Translations under genes and position numbers: made by a program
Origin: Roseobacter denitrificans OCh 114
GTDB lineage: Bacteria > Pseudomonadota > Alphaproteobacteria > Rhodobacterales > Rhodobacteraceae
Direction of reading: 5' to 3'
DNA length: 64,000 nt
Assembly: GCF_000014045.1 (NCBI RefSeq)
Contig: NC_008209.1
Location: forward strand, 3,929,001-3,993,000
Shown: positions 36,901 to 44,985 of the stretch, one piece after another
Layout: each line of letters opens with the position of its first letter
How positions within the stretch are numbered: position 1 is the first letter of the stretch
The notes under the pieces: generated by a model
The model's database searches: none
Told to the model about the DNA's origin: nothing
Seen by the model: the letters and a program-made list of their open reading frames with translations, nothing else

Positions 36901-37190
36901 GCGTCACTGAAATACCCGAAGGCTTTCAGGTGCTCGGCCCTTTCCCGCGGATCTTCCGGGCAGGTCGCACGGGTTCGGTTTACCAAACCGTCGCGGATCG
37001 CATCCATGGTGGCCTGATATTCATCCATCGCATGAATGATCGACAGCGGGTCATCGTGGGTTTCAAACGACAAGGGCTGCATCGCCGGCACGGTTGCAAG
37101 ATCGGGCATTGCGCCACGCTGCAAGCGTTCCATCGGATAGGGACCGAGGTGCGGCGGGCGCTTTGCAGTCGAGAAAAACCTTGTCGTCAC
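33978..37190 (-). CDS. Self-sufficient reductive dehalogenase: corrinoid/2x[4Fe-4S] RdhA fused to a flavin/2Fe-2S reductase
   Basis: A 1070-aa cytoplasmic protein without Tat signal or RdhB anchor. Residues about 100-270 and 420-555 look like a duplicated B12-binding domain. CESCNKCARECP (Cys558, 561, 564, 568) and Cys594, 607, 610, 614 hold two [4Fe-4S] clusters. Tyr472, Lys534 and Arg598 have the spacing of the catalytic Y426, K488 and R552 of NpRdhA. The C-terminal third is a phthalate-dioxygenase-reductase-like module: RQYS (804-807) for flavin, GGGIGLTPM (about 868) for NAD(P)H, and a plant-type 2Fe-2S site (Cys1019, 1024, 1027, 1055). It therefore resembles the Comamonas BhbA class: NADPH-driven dehalogenation of bromo- or chlorophenolics in an aerobe. 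It follows the GMC gene on the same strand, 125 bp apart. Confidence 0.93.
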   Translation of the reverse strand: MTTRFFSTAKRPPHLGPYPMERLQRGAMPDLATVPAMQPLSFETHDDPLSIIHAMDEYQATMDAIRDGLVNRTRATCPEDPRERAEHLKAFGYFSDASMVGVGPVPRSALLDQPVRNAGIDRLAQELKTRQVKTLASGIDTIMADLQESVQAPPSTIVDHEHALVFLYDMPRDPRADETGAAWIQSAQAHRACLRASETAVVLAEYIRLLGWDAKAHTATSTDVDLNQLTVAAGLAVVDDGTLVNPFLGDRFGVAVVTTSLPVAHDQPLRPLPEQGWLKTNAPAWWVGYGTAKSALNRDPFARRDFAQGPHPFETLKRVEQPTTYIDEAHVARVPKRADMFARAQFGDLGKAVQKAAAGGYYARKSAPSMAQRRMLGALIPFQDGAVAGEKQTGTAEENAANIKAASYFLGVDAVGISRCPDWTWYSHDATGAVLDPPHDQAISMIIDQGFETMEGASGDDWISVAQSMRAYLRFSLLGGVIARQIRRMGYKAKAHTVMDGEVLQPPLLLLSGLGEVSRIGEVILNPFLGPRLKSGVVTTDMPLAHDRPIDFGLQRFCESCNKCARECPSGAITAGPKKMFNGYEIWKSDSQKCATYRITTKGGSMCGRCMKTCPWNLEGLFAEKPFRWAAMKVPKAAPVLARLDDALGNGGLKPVKKWWWDIELDRDGGYHPARAPVNARDLQVDLDLKHADQTLAVYPAPLAPPPWAYPFPMDREAGIAAYQNLISAAEYKRRRKAGETGAWAHAYAADANDSPVVQVQVARVTHLTDKISHYVLKATDGAMLPRWDAGAHLDIVIAPDTLRQYSLMGDPANRRCYEIAVLREDKGKGGSRLLHRIFSEGRKVFVSRPINHFPLVCDADHSFLMGGGIGLTPMIAMAHALHAAGRSFEVHYSVSHQKTAAFVPLLYSVPWADRVHIHNSQNGRRAPLDAIFRAPRTGAHVYACGPDRYMSAVMAAAEKAGVSEEARHLEYFTVPDLPEYQNHDFTLVLKDGRRIPVPADQSAAQALIAAGVAVDLKCSDGLCGVCKCGVISGEVEHRDFVLSAKQRSDQMILCQSRALQDGGELVLDL

Positions 37191-37315
37191 TGTGCCATCT
37201 CAATCAGCCTGACAGGAAACCCCAACGGTAACCTGCACCGGGCAGCAGCACTGCCGGATGGCATCAAGCTACACGTAAATCCCGCCCCTACGCCAGCCCG
37301 GCTCCAAGGCAGAGG

Positions 37316-38911
37316 TTACGCAACCTCCAGCACCAGATCAGAGGCCTTTTCGCCGATCATGATCGCGGGCGCATTCGTGTTGCCCGACACGATCTCCGGC
37401 ATGATCGAGCAATCTGCAACACGCAGCCCGTCGATACCGTGAACACGCAGTTTGTGATCCACGACCGCATCCGCGCCATCGCCCATCTTGCACGTACCCG
37501 TGGGGTGATAGATGGACGCGGTATTGTTGCGCGCCCAATCGAGCGTGGCGTCAAAGTCATCCATGTCCAGGCTTTCATGCGGGCGGAACTCCTGCGAAAT
37601 CTTGGACGTCAGCGGGGCATGGCGCGCAATGGTGCGGGCGATGTTGACGCCAGCAACCACCGTCCGGCAATCCGTCTCGGTCGAGAGGTAATTGGGGATG
37701 ATCTTGGGATAGGCGCGCGCATTGGCCGAGGCCAGTCTGATTTCACCTTTGCTTTCAGGACGCAGTTGACACACCGACATCGTGAAGGCCGAAAACCTGT
37801 CTGCCCCCTTGCCGGGATTTTCCGCCGACAAGGGCTGTACATGGAACTGGATGTCCGGCGTTTCCAAATCATCGCGGGTTTTCAGAAATCCGGTGGCAAG
37901 GCTCGCCGCCATGGTCATGGGACCCGACCGGAACAAGGCGTATTTCAGCCCGATCCTGGCTTGTCCGATCAGGCTTGTCACCTCATCATTGAGGGTGGGT
38001 TCGTTGCATTTATAGACCAGACGCGCCTGCAAATGGTCCTGCAGGTTCTTGCCAACACCCGGCAGGGCTTTTTTGACCTCTATGTTGTGTTCGCCCAATT
38101 GCTCCGCATCGCCAATCCCGGACAGCATCAAAAGCTGCGGCGAGTTGATCGCCCCGCCGCACAGGATTATCTCACGATGGGCATGGATCATCTGTTGCTG
38201 ACCTGACCGGTCCGTATAGGTCACACCAACCGCGCGGCCCTCGTTGATCTCGACCTTGTCCGCCTGCGCATGCGTTAAAATCTTGAGGTTGGGCCGTTTC
38301 TTGACAGGGTTCAGATAGGCCACCGCCGAACTGCACCGCCGCCCGTTGCGGCTGGTCAACTGGAAAAAGCCGACGCCTTCCTGTTCGGCGCCATTGTAAT
38401 CGGGGTTGTATTTGTAGCCCGCAGCCTGCGCCGCCGCGACCCAGGCATCCGTGATGGGCCGCTGGATGCGCATGTTCGAGACTGAAAGCGGCCCCTGATC
38501 GCCGTGAAACTCATCCGCACCGCGTTCATTGCATTCGGCGCGCTTGAACAGCGGCAGAACATCATCCCAGCCCCACCCGGTATTGCCCATCTGCCGCCAG
38601 CGATCATAGTCCTGCGGCTGACCACGGACGTAGAGCAACCCGTTGAGCGATGATGACCCACCCAGCACCTTGCCACGCGGCCATTCAATGGACCGCCCGT
38701 TCAGGCCCGGATCAGGTTCGGTTTTGTAACACCAATCAACGTTTGGATTATGGATGGTTTTGAAGTATCCAACAGGGATGTGAATCCACGGGTTCAGATC
38801 GCGCCCGCCTGCCTCCAACAGGATCACCTTGTTTTTGGGATCAGCGCTCAGACGATTGGCGAGGACACAACCGGCTGAACCTGCTCCGACAATGATAAAA
38901 TCTGCTTCCAC
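37316..38911 (-). CDS. GMC-family FAD-dependent alcohol/choline dehydrogenase
   Basis: A 531-aa oxidoreductase of the BetA-like group. FAD binding starts ADFIIVGAGSAGCVLANRL; other family segments are GKVLGGSSSLNGLLYVRG and the C-terminal YHPTGTCKMG with the conserved active-site His, then SGNTNAPAIMIGEK. A GTG start at 38911 is preferred because GGGAG lies about 7 nt upstream; ATG at 38926 would add five residues. It diverges from the TRAP operon, so the alcohol it oxidises is probably the imported substrate or a product of it. The ligand is not predictable. Confidence 0.9.
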   Translation of the reverse strand: MEADFIIVGAGSAGCVLANRLSADPKNKVILLEAGGRDLNPWIHIPVGYFKTIHNPNVDWCYKTEPDPGLNGRSIEWPRGKVLGGSSSLNGLLYVRGQPQDYDRWRQMGNTGWGWDDVLPLFKRAECNERGADEFHGDQGPLSVSNMRIQRPITDAWVAAAQAAGYKYNPDYNGAEQEGVGFFQLTSRNGRRCSSAVAYLNPVKKRPNLKILTHAQADKVEINEGRAVGVTYTDRSGQQQMIHAHREIILCGGAINSPQLLMLSGIGDAEQLGEHNIEVKKALPGVGKNLQDHLQARLVYKCNEPTLNDEVTSLIGQARIGLKYALFRSGPMTMAASLATGFLKTRDDLETPDIQFHVQPLSAENPGKGADRFSAFTMSVCQLRPESKGEIRLASANARAYPKIIPNYLSTETDCRTVVAGVNIARTIARHAPLTSKISQEFRPHESLDMDDFDATLDWARNNTASIYHPTGTCKMGDGADAVVDHKLRVHGIDGLRVADCSIMPEIVSGNTNAPAIMIGEKASDLVLEVA

Positions 38912-38927
38912 ACCGTTCTCCCACATG

Positions 38928-38946
38928 TAGAGTAAAAAAAACTCTA
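38928..38946. promoter_or_regulatory. Inverted repeat at the GMC/TRAP divergent promoter
   Basis: TAGAGT and ACTCTA flank a 7-nt A tract, 17 bp upstream of the GMC start. It lies in the 108-bp shared upstream region of the GMC gene and dctP-type gene and could be an operator, perhaps for the IclR regulator of this cluster. Confidence 0.4.
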
Positions 38947-39019
38947 GGCAAAAACAATTAACCATACTAGTGTTTTTTGGGACGAAATGTCTCAATAATC
39001 GACGTTCAGGGAGGAACGC

Positions 39020-40252
39020 ATGAAAACATCAAACAACATCAATGGCATATCGCGTCGCGATCTATTCAAGATCGCTGGCCGCTATGGCATGAGCTCTACG
39101 CTTCTGGCGGCCGGTACGTTCGGCGGTGCGATGAGCTTTGCAAATCTGGCAAAAGCTGCTGAATCCACATATGAAAAGCGGTTCGCGAAAGAGCCGAAAT
39201 TTACGCTGAAGTTCGGTGCGTCCGGCTTCAATGCCCGCAACCTTTTGATTGAACGCGCCGGCTGTCTGGAATTCGCGCGCGATCTTGAAAGCCGCACAGA
39301 CGGCGAGATTCGCGTCGAGTTCATCGGCGACAACCAGATTTGCGGTCAAACATCCTGCGTTGAGAAAACGCAGCAGGGTATCGTCGATATCTATGCGGCA
39401 TCCACGCAGAACTCTGCGGGCGGTGCGCCTTATCTGAACGTGCTAGATTACGCCTATATGTTCCGCAACCGCGCGGATCAGTATTACTTCCTCTATTCAC
39501 CCGCGTCGCAGGCACTGCTGCGTGAGCCTTATGAAAAACGCCACGGACTGAAGTTCCTGTTCAGCCACGCAGAACTGCGCGGTATCCAGTTGGGCCTGAA
39601 CTTCGCAGACAAGCCGCTGGTGACATCCGTTGAAGAGCTTGCAGGCACCAAGAACCGTGTCACAGGGACACAGCTTGGCCGGATCGCCATGGAAGCGCTG
39701 AACCTGAACCCGGTTCCGGTGGCGTGGGAAGAAACCCTTGATGGCCTCAAGCAGGGTCTGATTGATGGGGCCGAAACATGGGCGTCCGCGGTGGCCTATG
39801 CCAACATGGCGCCGGTTGTATCGCAGTCGGTTCACCTGAACTTCTTCTGCGGCACAGAGCATACGGCAATGTCTGCCTCCGTCTTCGACAGCCTTGGTGG
39901 CGAGTTGCAGGACGCCGTGATGGAATCGTCCTATCTCGCGCAGGTCCATGTACAAGCCGCGAATGAGGTCGCGCTGATCAACACCGTTGGCCAATCCGAT
40001 CCCCAGCTGCCAAACACGATCTTTGCCCAGAACGACGTGCGCAACGCATTCCTGTCTGACGCGGAAATCAAGAAAGCCGAGGAAATGTGTTCGCCAGAGT
40101 ATCAACCACAGTTGTGGGAGCAGTGGCGCGAGCGGCTTAACGGCTGGTCCGGTGGCCTCGACACTTATCAGGACATCTACAACGAAGTCCGCAAGATTCC
40201 GGGTGACACCCTGCCCGAGAATGTTGAGCCGCGCCGGTGGTGGAAAGCCTGA
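39020..40252 (+). CDS. TRAP transporter substrate-binding protein (DctP type) with Tat-like signal
   Basis: A 410-aa periplasmic protein, larger than the usual 330 residues. The N-terminus NGISRRDLFKIAGRYG holds a twin-arginine SRRDLFK motif, followed by a hydrophobic core ending AKAAES, so export is likely via Tat. Inside are DctP-family features such as KFGASGFNARNLLIERA and AAELAGTK-like segments. AGGGAGG precedes the start. It is followed by a strong hairpin and then the small and large permease genes. Confidence 0.9.
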   Translation: MKTSNNINGISRRDLFKIAGRYGMSSTLLAAGTFGGAMSFANLAKAAESTYEKRFAKEPKFTLKFGASGFNARNLLIERAGCLEFARDLESRTDGEIRVEFIGDNQICGQTSCVEKTQQGIVDIYAASTQNSAGGAPYLNVLDYAYMFRNRADQYYFLYSPASQALLREPYEKRHGLKFLFSHAELRGIQLGLNFADKPLVTSVEELAGTKNRVTGTQLGRIAMEALNLNPVPVAWEETLDGLKQGLIDGAETWASAVAYANMAPVVSQSVHLNFFCGTEHTAMSASVFDSLGGELQDAVMESSYLAQVHVQAANEVALINTVGQSDPQLPNTIFAQNDVRNAFLSDAEIKKAEEMCSPEYQPQLWEQWRERLNGWSGGLDTYQDIYNEVRKIPGDTLPENVEPRRWWKA

Positions 40253-40278
40253 ACCAGGCTTGACACACAATGAGAAAG

Positions 40279-40316
40279 GGCCGACCCGAAAAGGCGTTCG
40301 GGTCGGCCTTCTTATC
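40279..40316 (+). terminator. Strong stem-loop between TRAP binding-protein and permease genes
   Basis: A perfect 12-bp stem (GGCCGACCCGAA paired with TTCGGGTCGGCC) encloses a 6-nt loop and is followed by TTCTTATCT. It is a partial terminator that would give excess binding-protein mRNA over permease mRNA. Confidence 0.8.
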
Positions 40317-40368
40317 TCAAAATACCACCTCATAATGGTGGAATTCCTACAGTGAGGGGGAGATCTGT

Positions 40369-41037
40369 ATGTCTATTGTTTCTGAAGCGATTGCTATCGT
40401 TCCCACTCTTTTTTCAGGAAGTTCCTGGGAAAAGAGAAGCGCGTTTGACAAAGACGGCATGTGGCTGTTCTGTTTCGTGGCCACGCTTGTTGGCGGGTAT
40501 CTGGCGCATCTGTTCTACAAATATGTTCCATTCGCCGAAAAACATCTGGAACGCGGCCTGTCAGTTACCATGTACCTGATCATCGCGGGTATCATCTGCT
40601 GGGGTGTGATCGACCGCTTTGTGTTTTCGCATCAATGGTCCGGTTCAACGACCGTGCCCCCTTTCCTCTTCATGGTCATGGCATGGTTCGCCTGCTCCTA
40701 TAACGTGAAACTGCGCACGCACCTGAGCTTCAGTGAGTTTCGCGCAAAAATGCCGCCCACTGGGCAGATGCTTACACTCACGCTGGATGCCGCTTTGTGG
40801 CTCGGGTTCTGCTGGATCGCCATTACCACCTCGCTGCGCTTTACCGCACTGTCCGCAGACAATTTCCAACTGGTCGACGGGGTCGATGATGTCATGAAAT
40901 GGTGGTTCTACCTGACCGTCCCGATTGCATTCACGCTCATGTCCGGGCGCGTCATCGGGAACTGGCTGGAGGACTGGAACAACTTCCGCTCCGGCACCCC
41001 CATCATCAAACAAGCTGTTATCGGCGGAGACGTATAA
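40369..41037 (+). CDS. TRAP transporter small permease (DctQ type)
   Basis: A 222-aa membrane protein with four to five hydrophobic segments, longer than typical DctQ (about 170 aa) because of the N-terminal extension. GAGGGGGAG precedes the ATG. Its TAA shares one base with the next ATG, coupling it to the large permease. Sequence similarity of DctQ proteins is low, so the call rests partly on context. Confidence 0.85.
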   Translation: MSIVSEAIAIVPTLFSGSSWEKRSAFDKDGMWLFCFVATLVGGYLAHLFYKYVPFAEKHLERGLSVTMYLIIAGIICWGVIDRFVFSHQWSGSTTVPPFLFMVMAWFACSYNVKLRTHLSFSEFRAKMPPTGQMLTLTLDAALWLGFCWIAITTSLRFTALSADNFQLVDGVDDVMKWWFYLTVPIAFTLMSGRVIGNWLEDWNNFRSGTPIIKQAVIGGDV

Positions 41038-42398
41038 TGACAGATGGATCCTGGATTACCCTTATTTCGCTCGGCGTCACGGCTTTGTTCATGCTCGGCA
41101 CGCCTGTGTTGCTCGTCATCTTTTACTGGGTCATCGGCTGCAGCTTTGTGATCGGTCTGCCACTGGCCAACACGGGCAACGAGTTGATCAACGTGTTCAG
41201 CAAAGGCTTTGCCCTGCTTGCCATGCCCCTCTTCATCCTGACCGGGGATTTGATCAACCAATCCGGCATCGCGCGACGATTGTCGAATTTTGCCTATTCC
41301 TGTCTGGGGTGGCTGCGCGGCGGTTTGGCCATGGCATCCATCGCGGCTTGCGGGCTTTTCGCGGCGATCTCGGGGTCGAACTCGGCCACAACGGCCACCA
41401 TCGGGTCGATGCTGCATCCTGAAATGGTCAAGGGCAACTACGACGAACGCTTCTCTGCGGCCACGGCGGCGGCGGGCGGCACGGTTGGGATCATCATTCC
41501 ACCGTCAATCATCTTTATCGTCTACGGGTTCCTGATGAACCTGCCGATTTCCGAATTGTTCATCGCGGGTATCGTGCCCGGAACACTGATGGTTCTTGCC
41601 ATGATGACGGTTGCGTTCATCGTCTGCACCATCAACGGCTGGGGTATCCTGATCGGTCTGTCCTTTCAGCGGGTGATCAAGACCGCGTTCGGGGCGTGGC
41701 TCGGGTTCTTTGCCATCGGCCTGGTGCTCTGGGGCATTTACACCGGCAAGTTTTCCCCGACCGAGGCTGCGGGTGTGACCGTTGGTTTCTGTGTGTTCGT
41801 GGGTCTGCTGTGCTATCCGCTCAACAAGGTCTTGGGCAGTGACGCAGATGTCCCCGTTGAACAAAAGAGCTTTCTGTCGATGTTTGTCGTCGAAGGGTTC
41901 ACCTTGCCGAGCGTGCCGGCCATTGTGTCCCGCTCCGCGCAGATCACAGGCATTCTGGTGCCCCTGATCGCGGTGTCGGTCGCCATGCAACAGGTCCTGT
42001 CATCGCTGGGTGCGAAGGAATACATCGGCGCTTTCGTGACAGGAATGGGCGGATACTACGCGGTGCTGTTTACCGCGATGGCAATCGTCTTCATCACGGG
42101 CATGATCCTTGAATCCCTGCCGGTGACGATCATCCTTGCGCCGATCCTCGCGCCAATTGCTGTATCTGTCGGTGTCGATCCGGTCCACTTTGCGGTTGTC
42201 TTCCTTGTCGGTGCGTCAATTGGGTTCATTACGCCGCCCTACGGGTTGAACCTATATGTTGCCTCAGGGGTTACCGGGGTGCCATATTTCCGGCTGCTCA
42301 GATTCTCCACGATGTACCTTGCATCGCTGCTGATCGTTTGGATATTTGTCGCCCTCACGCCGATCACCGCTTTGTGGTTGGTTGGCTTCATGCAGTAA
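41037..42398 (+). CDS. TRAP transporter large permease (DctM type)
   Basis: A 453-aa sodium-coupled channel subunit with about 12 helices; key motifs include GLFAAISGSNSATTATIGSM and GTVGIIIPPSIIFIVYG. The start at 41037 is fixed by the TAATG overlap with DctQ; an in-frame extension upstream lies inside that gene. Confidence 0.94.
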   Translation: MTDGSWITLISLGVTALFMLGTPVLLVIFYWVIGCSFVIGLPLANTGNELINVFSKGFALLAMPLFILTGDLINQSGIARRLSNFAYSCLGWLRGGLAMASIAACGLFAAISGSNSATTATIGSMLHPEMVKGNYDERFSAATAAAGGTVGIIIPPSIIFIVYGFLMNLPISELFIAGIVPGTLMVLAMMTVAFIVCTINGWGILIGLSFQRVIKTAFGAWLGFFAIGLVLWGIYTGKFSPTEAAGVTVGFCVFVGLLCYPLNKVLGSDADVPVEQKSFLSMFVVEGFTLPSVPAIVSRSAQITGILVPLIAVSVAMQQVLSSLGAKEYIGAFVTGMGGYYAVLFTAMAIVFITGMILESLPVTIILAPILAPIAVSVGVDPVHFAVVFLVGASIGFITPPYGLNLYVASGVTGVPYFRLLRFSTMYLASLLIVWIFVALTPITALWLVGFMQ

Positions 42399-42415
42399 CC
42401 TGAGACGGAACCCCT

Positions 42416-43195
42416 ATGCCTGACGACCGTTCCCCTGAAAAGCACGGCCAGATCCCGACGAACTTGCGGCTGCTGGTCCTGCTCGAAGAGGTCGCCCGGG
42501 TGGGGGTTCCGGTCACGCCTTCAGCGTTGAAAGATACGCTGAACCTGCCCAAACCAACCCTGCACCGTCTCTTTCATACCGCGGAGGAAGCAGGGTTTTT
42601 ACAACGCGATATCGACGGGCGGTCCTATAGTCCCGGCCCTCGATTGCGGCAACTGGCCGTCAATACCGTTTCGTCACAACGGGTACGCATGCTGCGCCTC
42701 GTCATCCTGCGCCGCCTTGCCGAGGAGATCGGGGAGACCTGCAACATTTCCACTCCCGACCGCGAAGGCATGACCTATCTCGACCGGGTGGAAACGCATT
42801 GGCCTTTGCGCATTCAACTGCCTGTCGGCTCGAACGTGCCCTTTCACTGCACCGCCAGCGGCAAGATGTACCTGTCGGCATTGCGCCCCGCCTATCTCGA
42901 AAGGTTGCTGGCCAATCTGGAACTGGATGAATATGTCCCTGGCACAATCACCGACCGGGACGCACTCAAGGCAGAGCTTGACCTGACCCGCAAACGCGGT
43001 TTTTCCACGGATGACGAAGAGTTCATGGAAGGCATGGCCGCTGTTGCCGTCCCGATTTATGACACGCAAAAGCGGCTGGTCTCGACCCTGTCCGTCCACG
43101 CCCCCCTGCAACGCCAGAGCCTTGAAGACCTCGTCGCCAAAATCGACAGCCTTTTCGCGGCGGCCAGCGAATTGTCAGACCTGATCAACACCTGA
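42416..43195 (+). CDS. IclR-family transcriptional regulator
   Basis: A 259-aa regulator with an N-terminal winged helix-turn-helix (VTPSALKDTLNLPKPTLHRLF) and a C-terminal effector domain (NISTPDREGMTYLDRVE, PFHCTASGKMYLSAL). It lies 17 bp after the large permease and is likely a local sensor for the TRAP/GMC substrate. The probable operator is the inverted repeat at 38928, but no binding is shown. Confidence 0.9.
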   Translation: MPDDRSPEKHGQIPTNLRLLVLLEEVARVGVPVTPSALKDTLNLPKPTLHRLFHTAEEAGFLQRDIDGRSYSPGPRLRQLAVNTVSSQRVRMLRLVILRRLAEEIGETCNISTPDREGMTYLDRVETHWPLRIQLPVGSNVPFHCTASGKMYLSALRPAYLERLLANLELDEYVPGTITDRDALKAELDLTRKRGFSTDDEEFMEGMAAVAVPIYDTQKRLVSTLSVHAPLQRQSLEDLVAKIDSLFAAASELSDLINT

Positions 43196-43245
43196 AGCGT
43201 CTGATGCACGCCATGGCCCGGTGCGCGCGCCCACACCGCGCGGGG

Positions 43246-44043
43246 CTATTGCTGCACCTGCAGGGACACCATCATGCTTTCCGCACCGGACCCGCCGCGC
43301 AAGCCGTAAACCGGTGCGGCGTCATGGGCATCGCGCCCGATGGCAATGCGGATGTATCTTTCATCCGGGCAGACACCATTGGACACATCAAAGCCGACCC
43401 ACCCAAGGCTGTCGAGGTGCACCTCGGCCCAGGCATGACTGGCATCCTGATCAACCGTGTCATTCATCAACAGATATCCGCTGACATAGCGCGCAGGCAG
43501 CCCGGCGATCCGGGCAGCAGAGATGAAGATGTTTGCGTGATCCTGACAAACGGCCTTGCCCAGGGTCACTGCCGTTTCGGCCGGGGTCGCTGAATTCGTG
43601 TGCCCCGCTTCATATGGCACCTTCTTCAGGATCGCCGCACTGAGCGCATGCAACCCGTCAAGCGGGTCTTTTCCGGAGCCGACAGTTTCCGCAAGAGCGC
43701 TGATCTGCGGCCCCGCCCTGGTCAGCGGCGTTGCCTGCGCAAAATGCCAAAGCGGCGCGCGCCCATAGACCTTGCCCAGCACACCGGCGGTATCGCGCGT
43801 TTGCACCACACCGCTGGCCACAAGCTGCAGTTTCTGCGTGCCGGTTTCAGCGCTGACCAGATCAACGTGGTTGCCATAGTGGTCACTGTAATGCGCCTCG
43901 ACCTTGCCGCCGGTAATGTCGAGGCTCCAGCGCTGCACGCTTTGCAGCGCCGAGTCCAACGGACGTAACCGCACCTTTTGCAGGGCAAAATCAACCGGCG
44001 CCTCATAGGCGTATTCAGTCTTATGTGTGATCGAGAGTTCCAT
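43246..44043 (-). CDS. Transglutaminase-like protein of the ATP-grasp/alpha-E module
   Basis: A 265-aa cytoplasmic protein with an N-terminal beta domain and a transglutaminase fold. The catalytic triad is Cys166 (AVCQDHANIF), His203 (SHAWAEVHL) and Asp219 (GFDVSNG). Its ATG shares one base with the alpha-E gene's stop. It ends 50 bp from the convergent IclR gene. In related clusters this enzyme is proposed to act on a peptide formed by the ATP-grasp ligase. Confidence 0.88.
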   Translation of the reverse strand: MELSITHKTEYAYEAPVDFALQKVRLRPLDSALQSVQRWSLDITGGKVEAHYSDHYGNHVDLVSAETGTQKLQLVASGVVQTRDTAGVLGKVYGRAPLWHFAQATPLTRAGPQISALAETVGSGKDPLDGLHALSAAILKKVPYEAGHTNSATPAETAVTLGKAVCQDHANIFISAARIAGLPARYVSGYLLMNDTVDQDASHAWAEVHLDSLGWVGFDVSNGVCPDERYIRIAIGRDAHDAAPVYGLRGGSGAESMMVSLQVQQ

Positions 44044-44984
44044 TATGCATTGAACCTGTAGTCATGCTCGATCTGGCGACCAAGGGTGTTGTTATCGCGG
44101 ATCACCGCATTCAGAAATTCATGCAGCCCTTCGTCAAAAATCGAACTGATGTCGCGGTTTTTCAGGCGTGCGTTCAGATCCTGCGCCAGATCAAGGCTTT
44201 TGGGGCGGTCGCGGTATTCCTCTGCAAGATAGCTCAGGTGATCCACGATCTGTGACGCGCAAAAGGCAAGGGATCGCGGCAGGCGTCTGTCAAGAATCAG
44301 AAAGCTGGCGATGTTGGGCGCGTTGTACTCCCCTTCGACCGCCCAGCGAAACGACGCATGCGCTGACACAGACCGCAGGATCATTTCCCACTGTACGTTA
44401 TCCATACGGCTGCCCACGAAAGACGTAGCAGGCAGCAGGGCGTGATACTTCACATCAATGATCCGCGCCGTGCTGTCCATCCGTTCGGTAAAATTCCCAA
44501 GACGGCAGAAGTCATAGATGTCATTGCGCAGCATCGTGCCATGCAGCGCCCCGCGCACCAACGCCGATTGCTGGCGGATCAGGCTCAGCACTTCGGGCAG
44601 GTCGGTTTCGGGTACGGGGTCCTTCAGGGCCTGCGTCAGCACCATCCAGGTTTCGTTCACCGCCATCCAGACCTCGGTCGTCAGCGCCGTACGCACCAGC
44701 CGCGCATTGTCGCGCGCGCCCTTGATTACAGACAGCACGGAGTTCGGGTTATCCGGGTCACGCAGCAGGAAATCCGTTACCCTAGCGCTGTCATAGCCAC
44801 TGTGTTTGGCGGTGTAAGCCGACTGCGACGCCGACGTGACAATGACCGATTTCCATTCGGACTCCGGATCTTTTGAGCGCGTCAGCGCGATGCGAAACCC
44901 GGCCTCGATCAGCCGCGCCGTGTTGCCGGCACGTTCGAGATTGCGAAACATCCAATATAAGCCACCTGCGGTTTTGCCCAGCAT
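44043..44984 (-). CDS. Alpha-E domain protein (DUF403)
   Basis: A 313-aa, mainly helical protein starting MLGKTAGGLYWMFRNLERA, the DUF403 hallmark, with REDRPKSLD-like motif (EEYRDRPKSLD) near the C-terminus. The start at 44984 follows the ATP-grasp gene by one base. No enzymatic function is known; it always travels with the ATP-grasp partner. Confidence 0.87.
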   Translation of the reverse strand: MLGKTAGGLYWMFRNLERAGNTARLIEAGFRIALTRSKDPESEWKSVIVTSASQSAYTAKHSGYDSARVTDFLLRDPDNPNSVLSVIKGARDNARLVRTALTTEVWMAVNETWMVLTQALKDPVPETDLPEVLSLIRQQSALVRGALHGTMLRNDIYDFCRLGNFTERMDSTARIIDVKYHALLPATSFVGSRMDNVQWEMILRSVSAHASFRWAVEGEYNAPNIASFLILDRRLPRSLAFCASQIVDHLSYLAEEYRDRPKSLDLAQDLNARLKNRDISSIFDEGLHEFLNAVIRDNNTLGRQIEHDYRFNA

Positions 44985-44985
44985 A

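Noticed and set aside
37191..37315. Cobalamin riboswitch before the dehalogenase
   Set aside because: The 125-bp gap is short for a B12 riboswitch and I see no B12-box core; nothing here supports it.
38958..38965. TTAACCAT half-site for CtrA, and the 11-mer ATACTAGTGTT shared with 51916-51926, in the GMC/TRAP promoter
   Set aside because: Short matches of this length are expected by chance in 64 kb; no supporting second half or conserved spacing.
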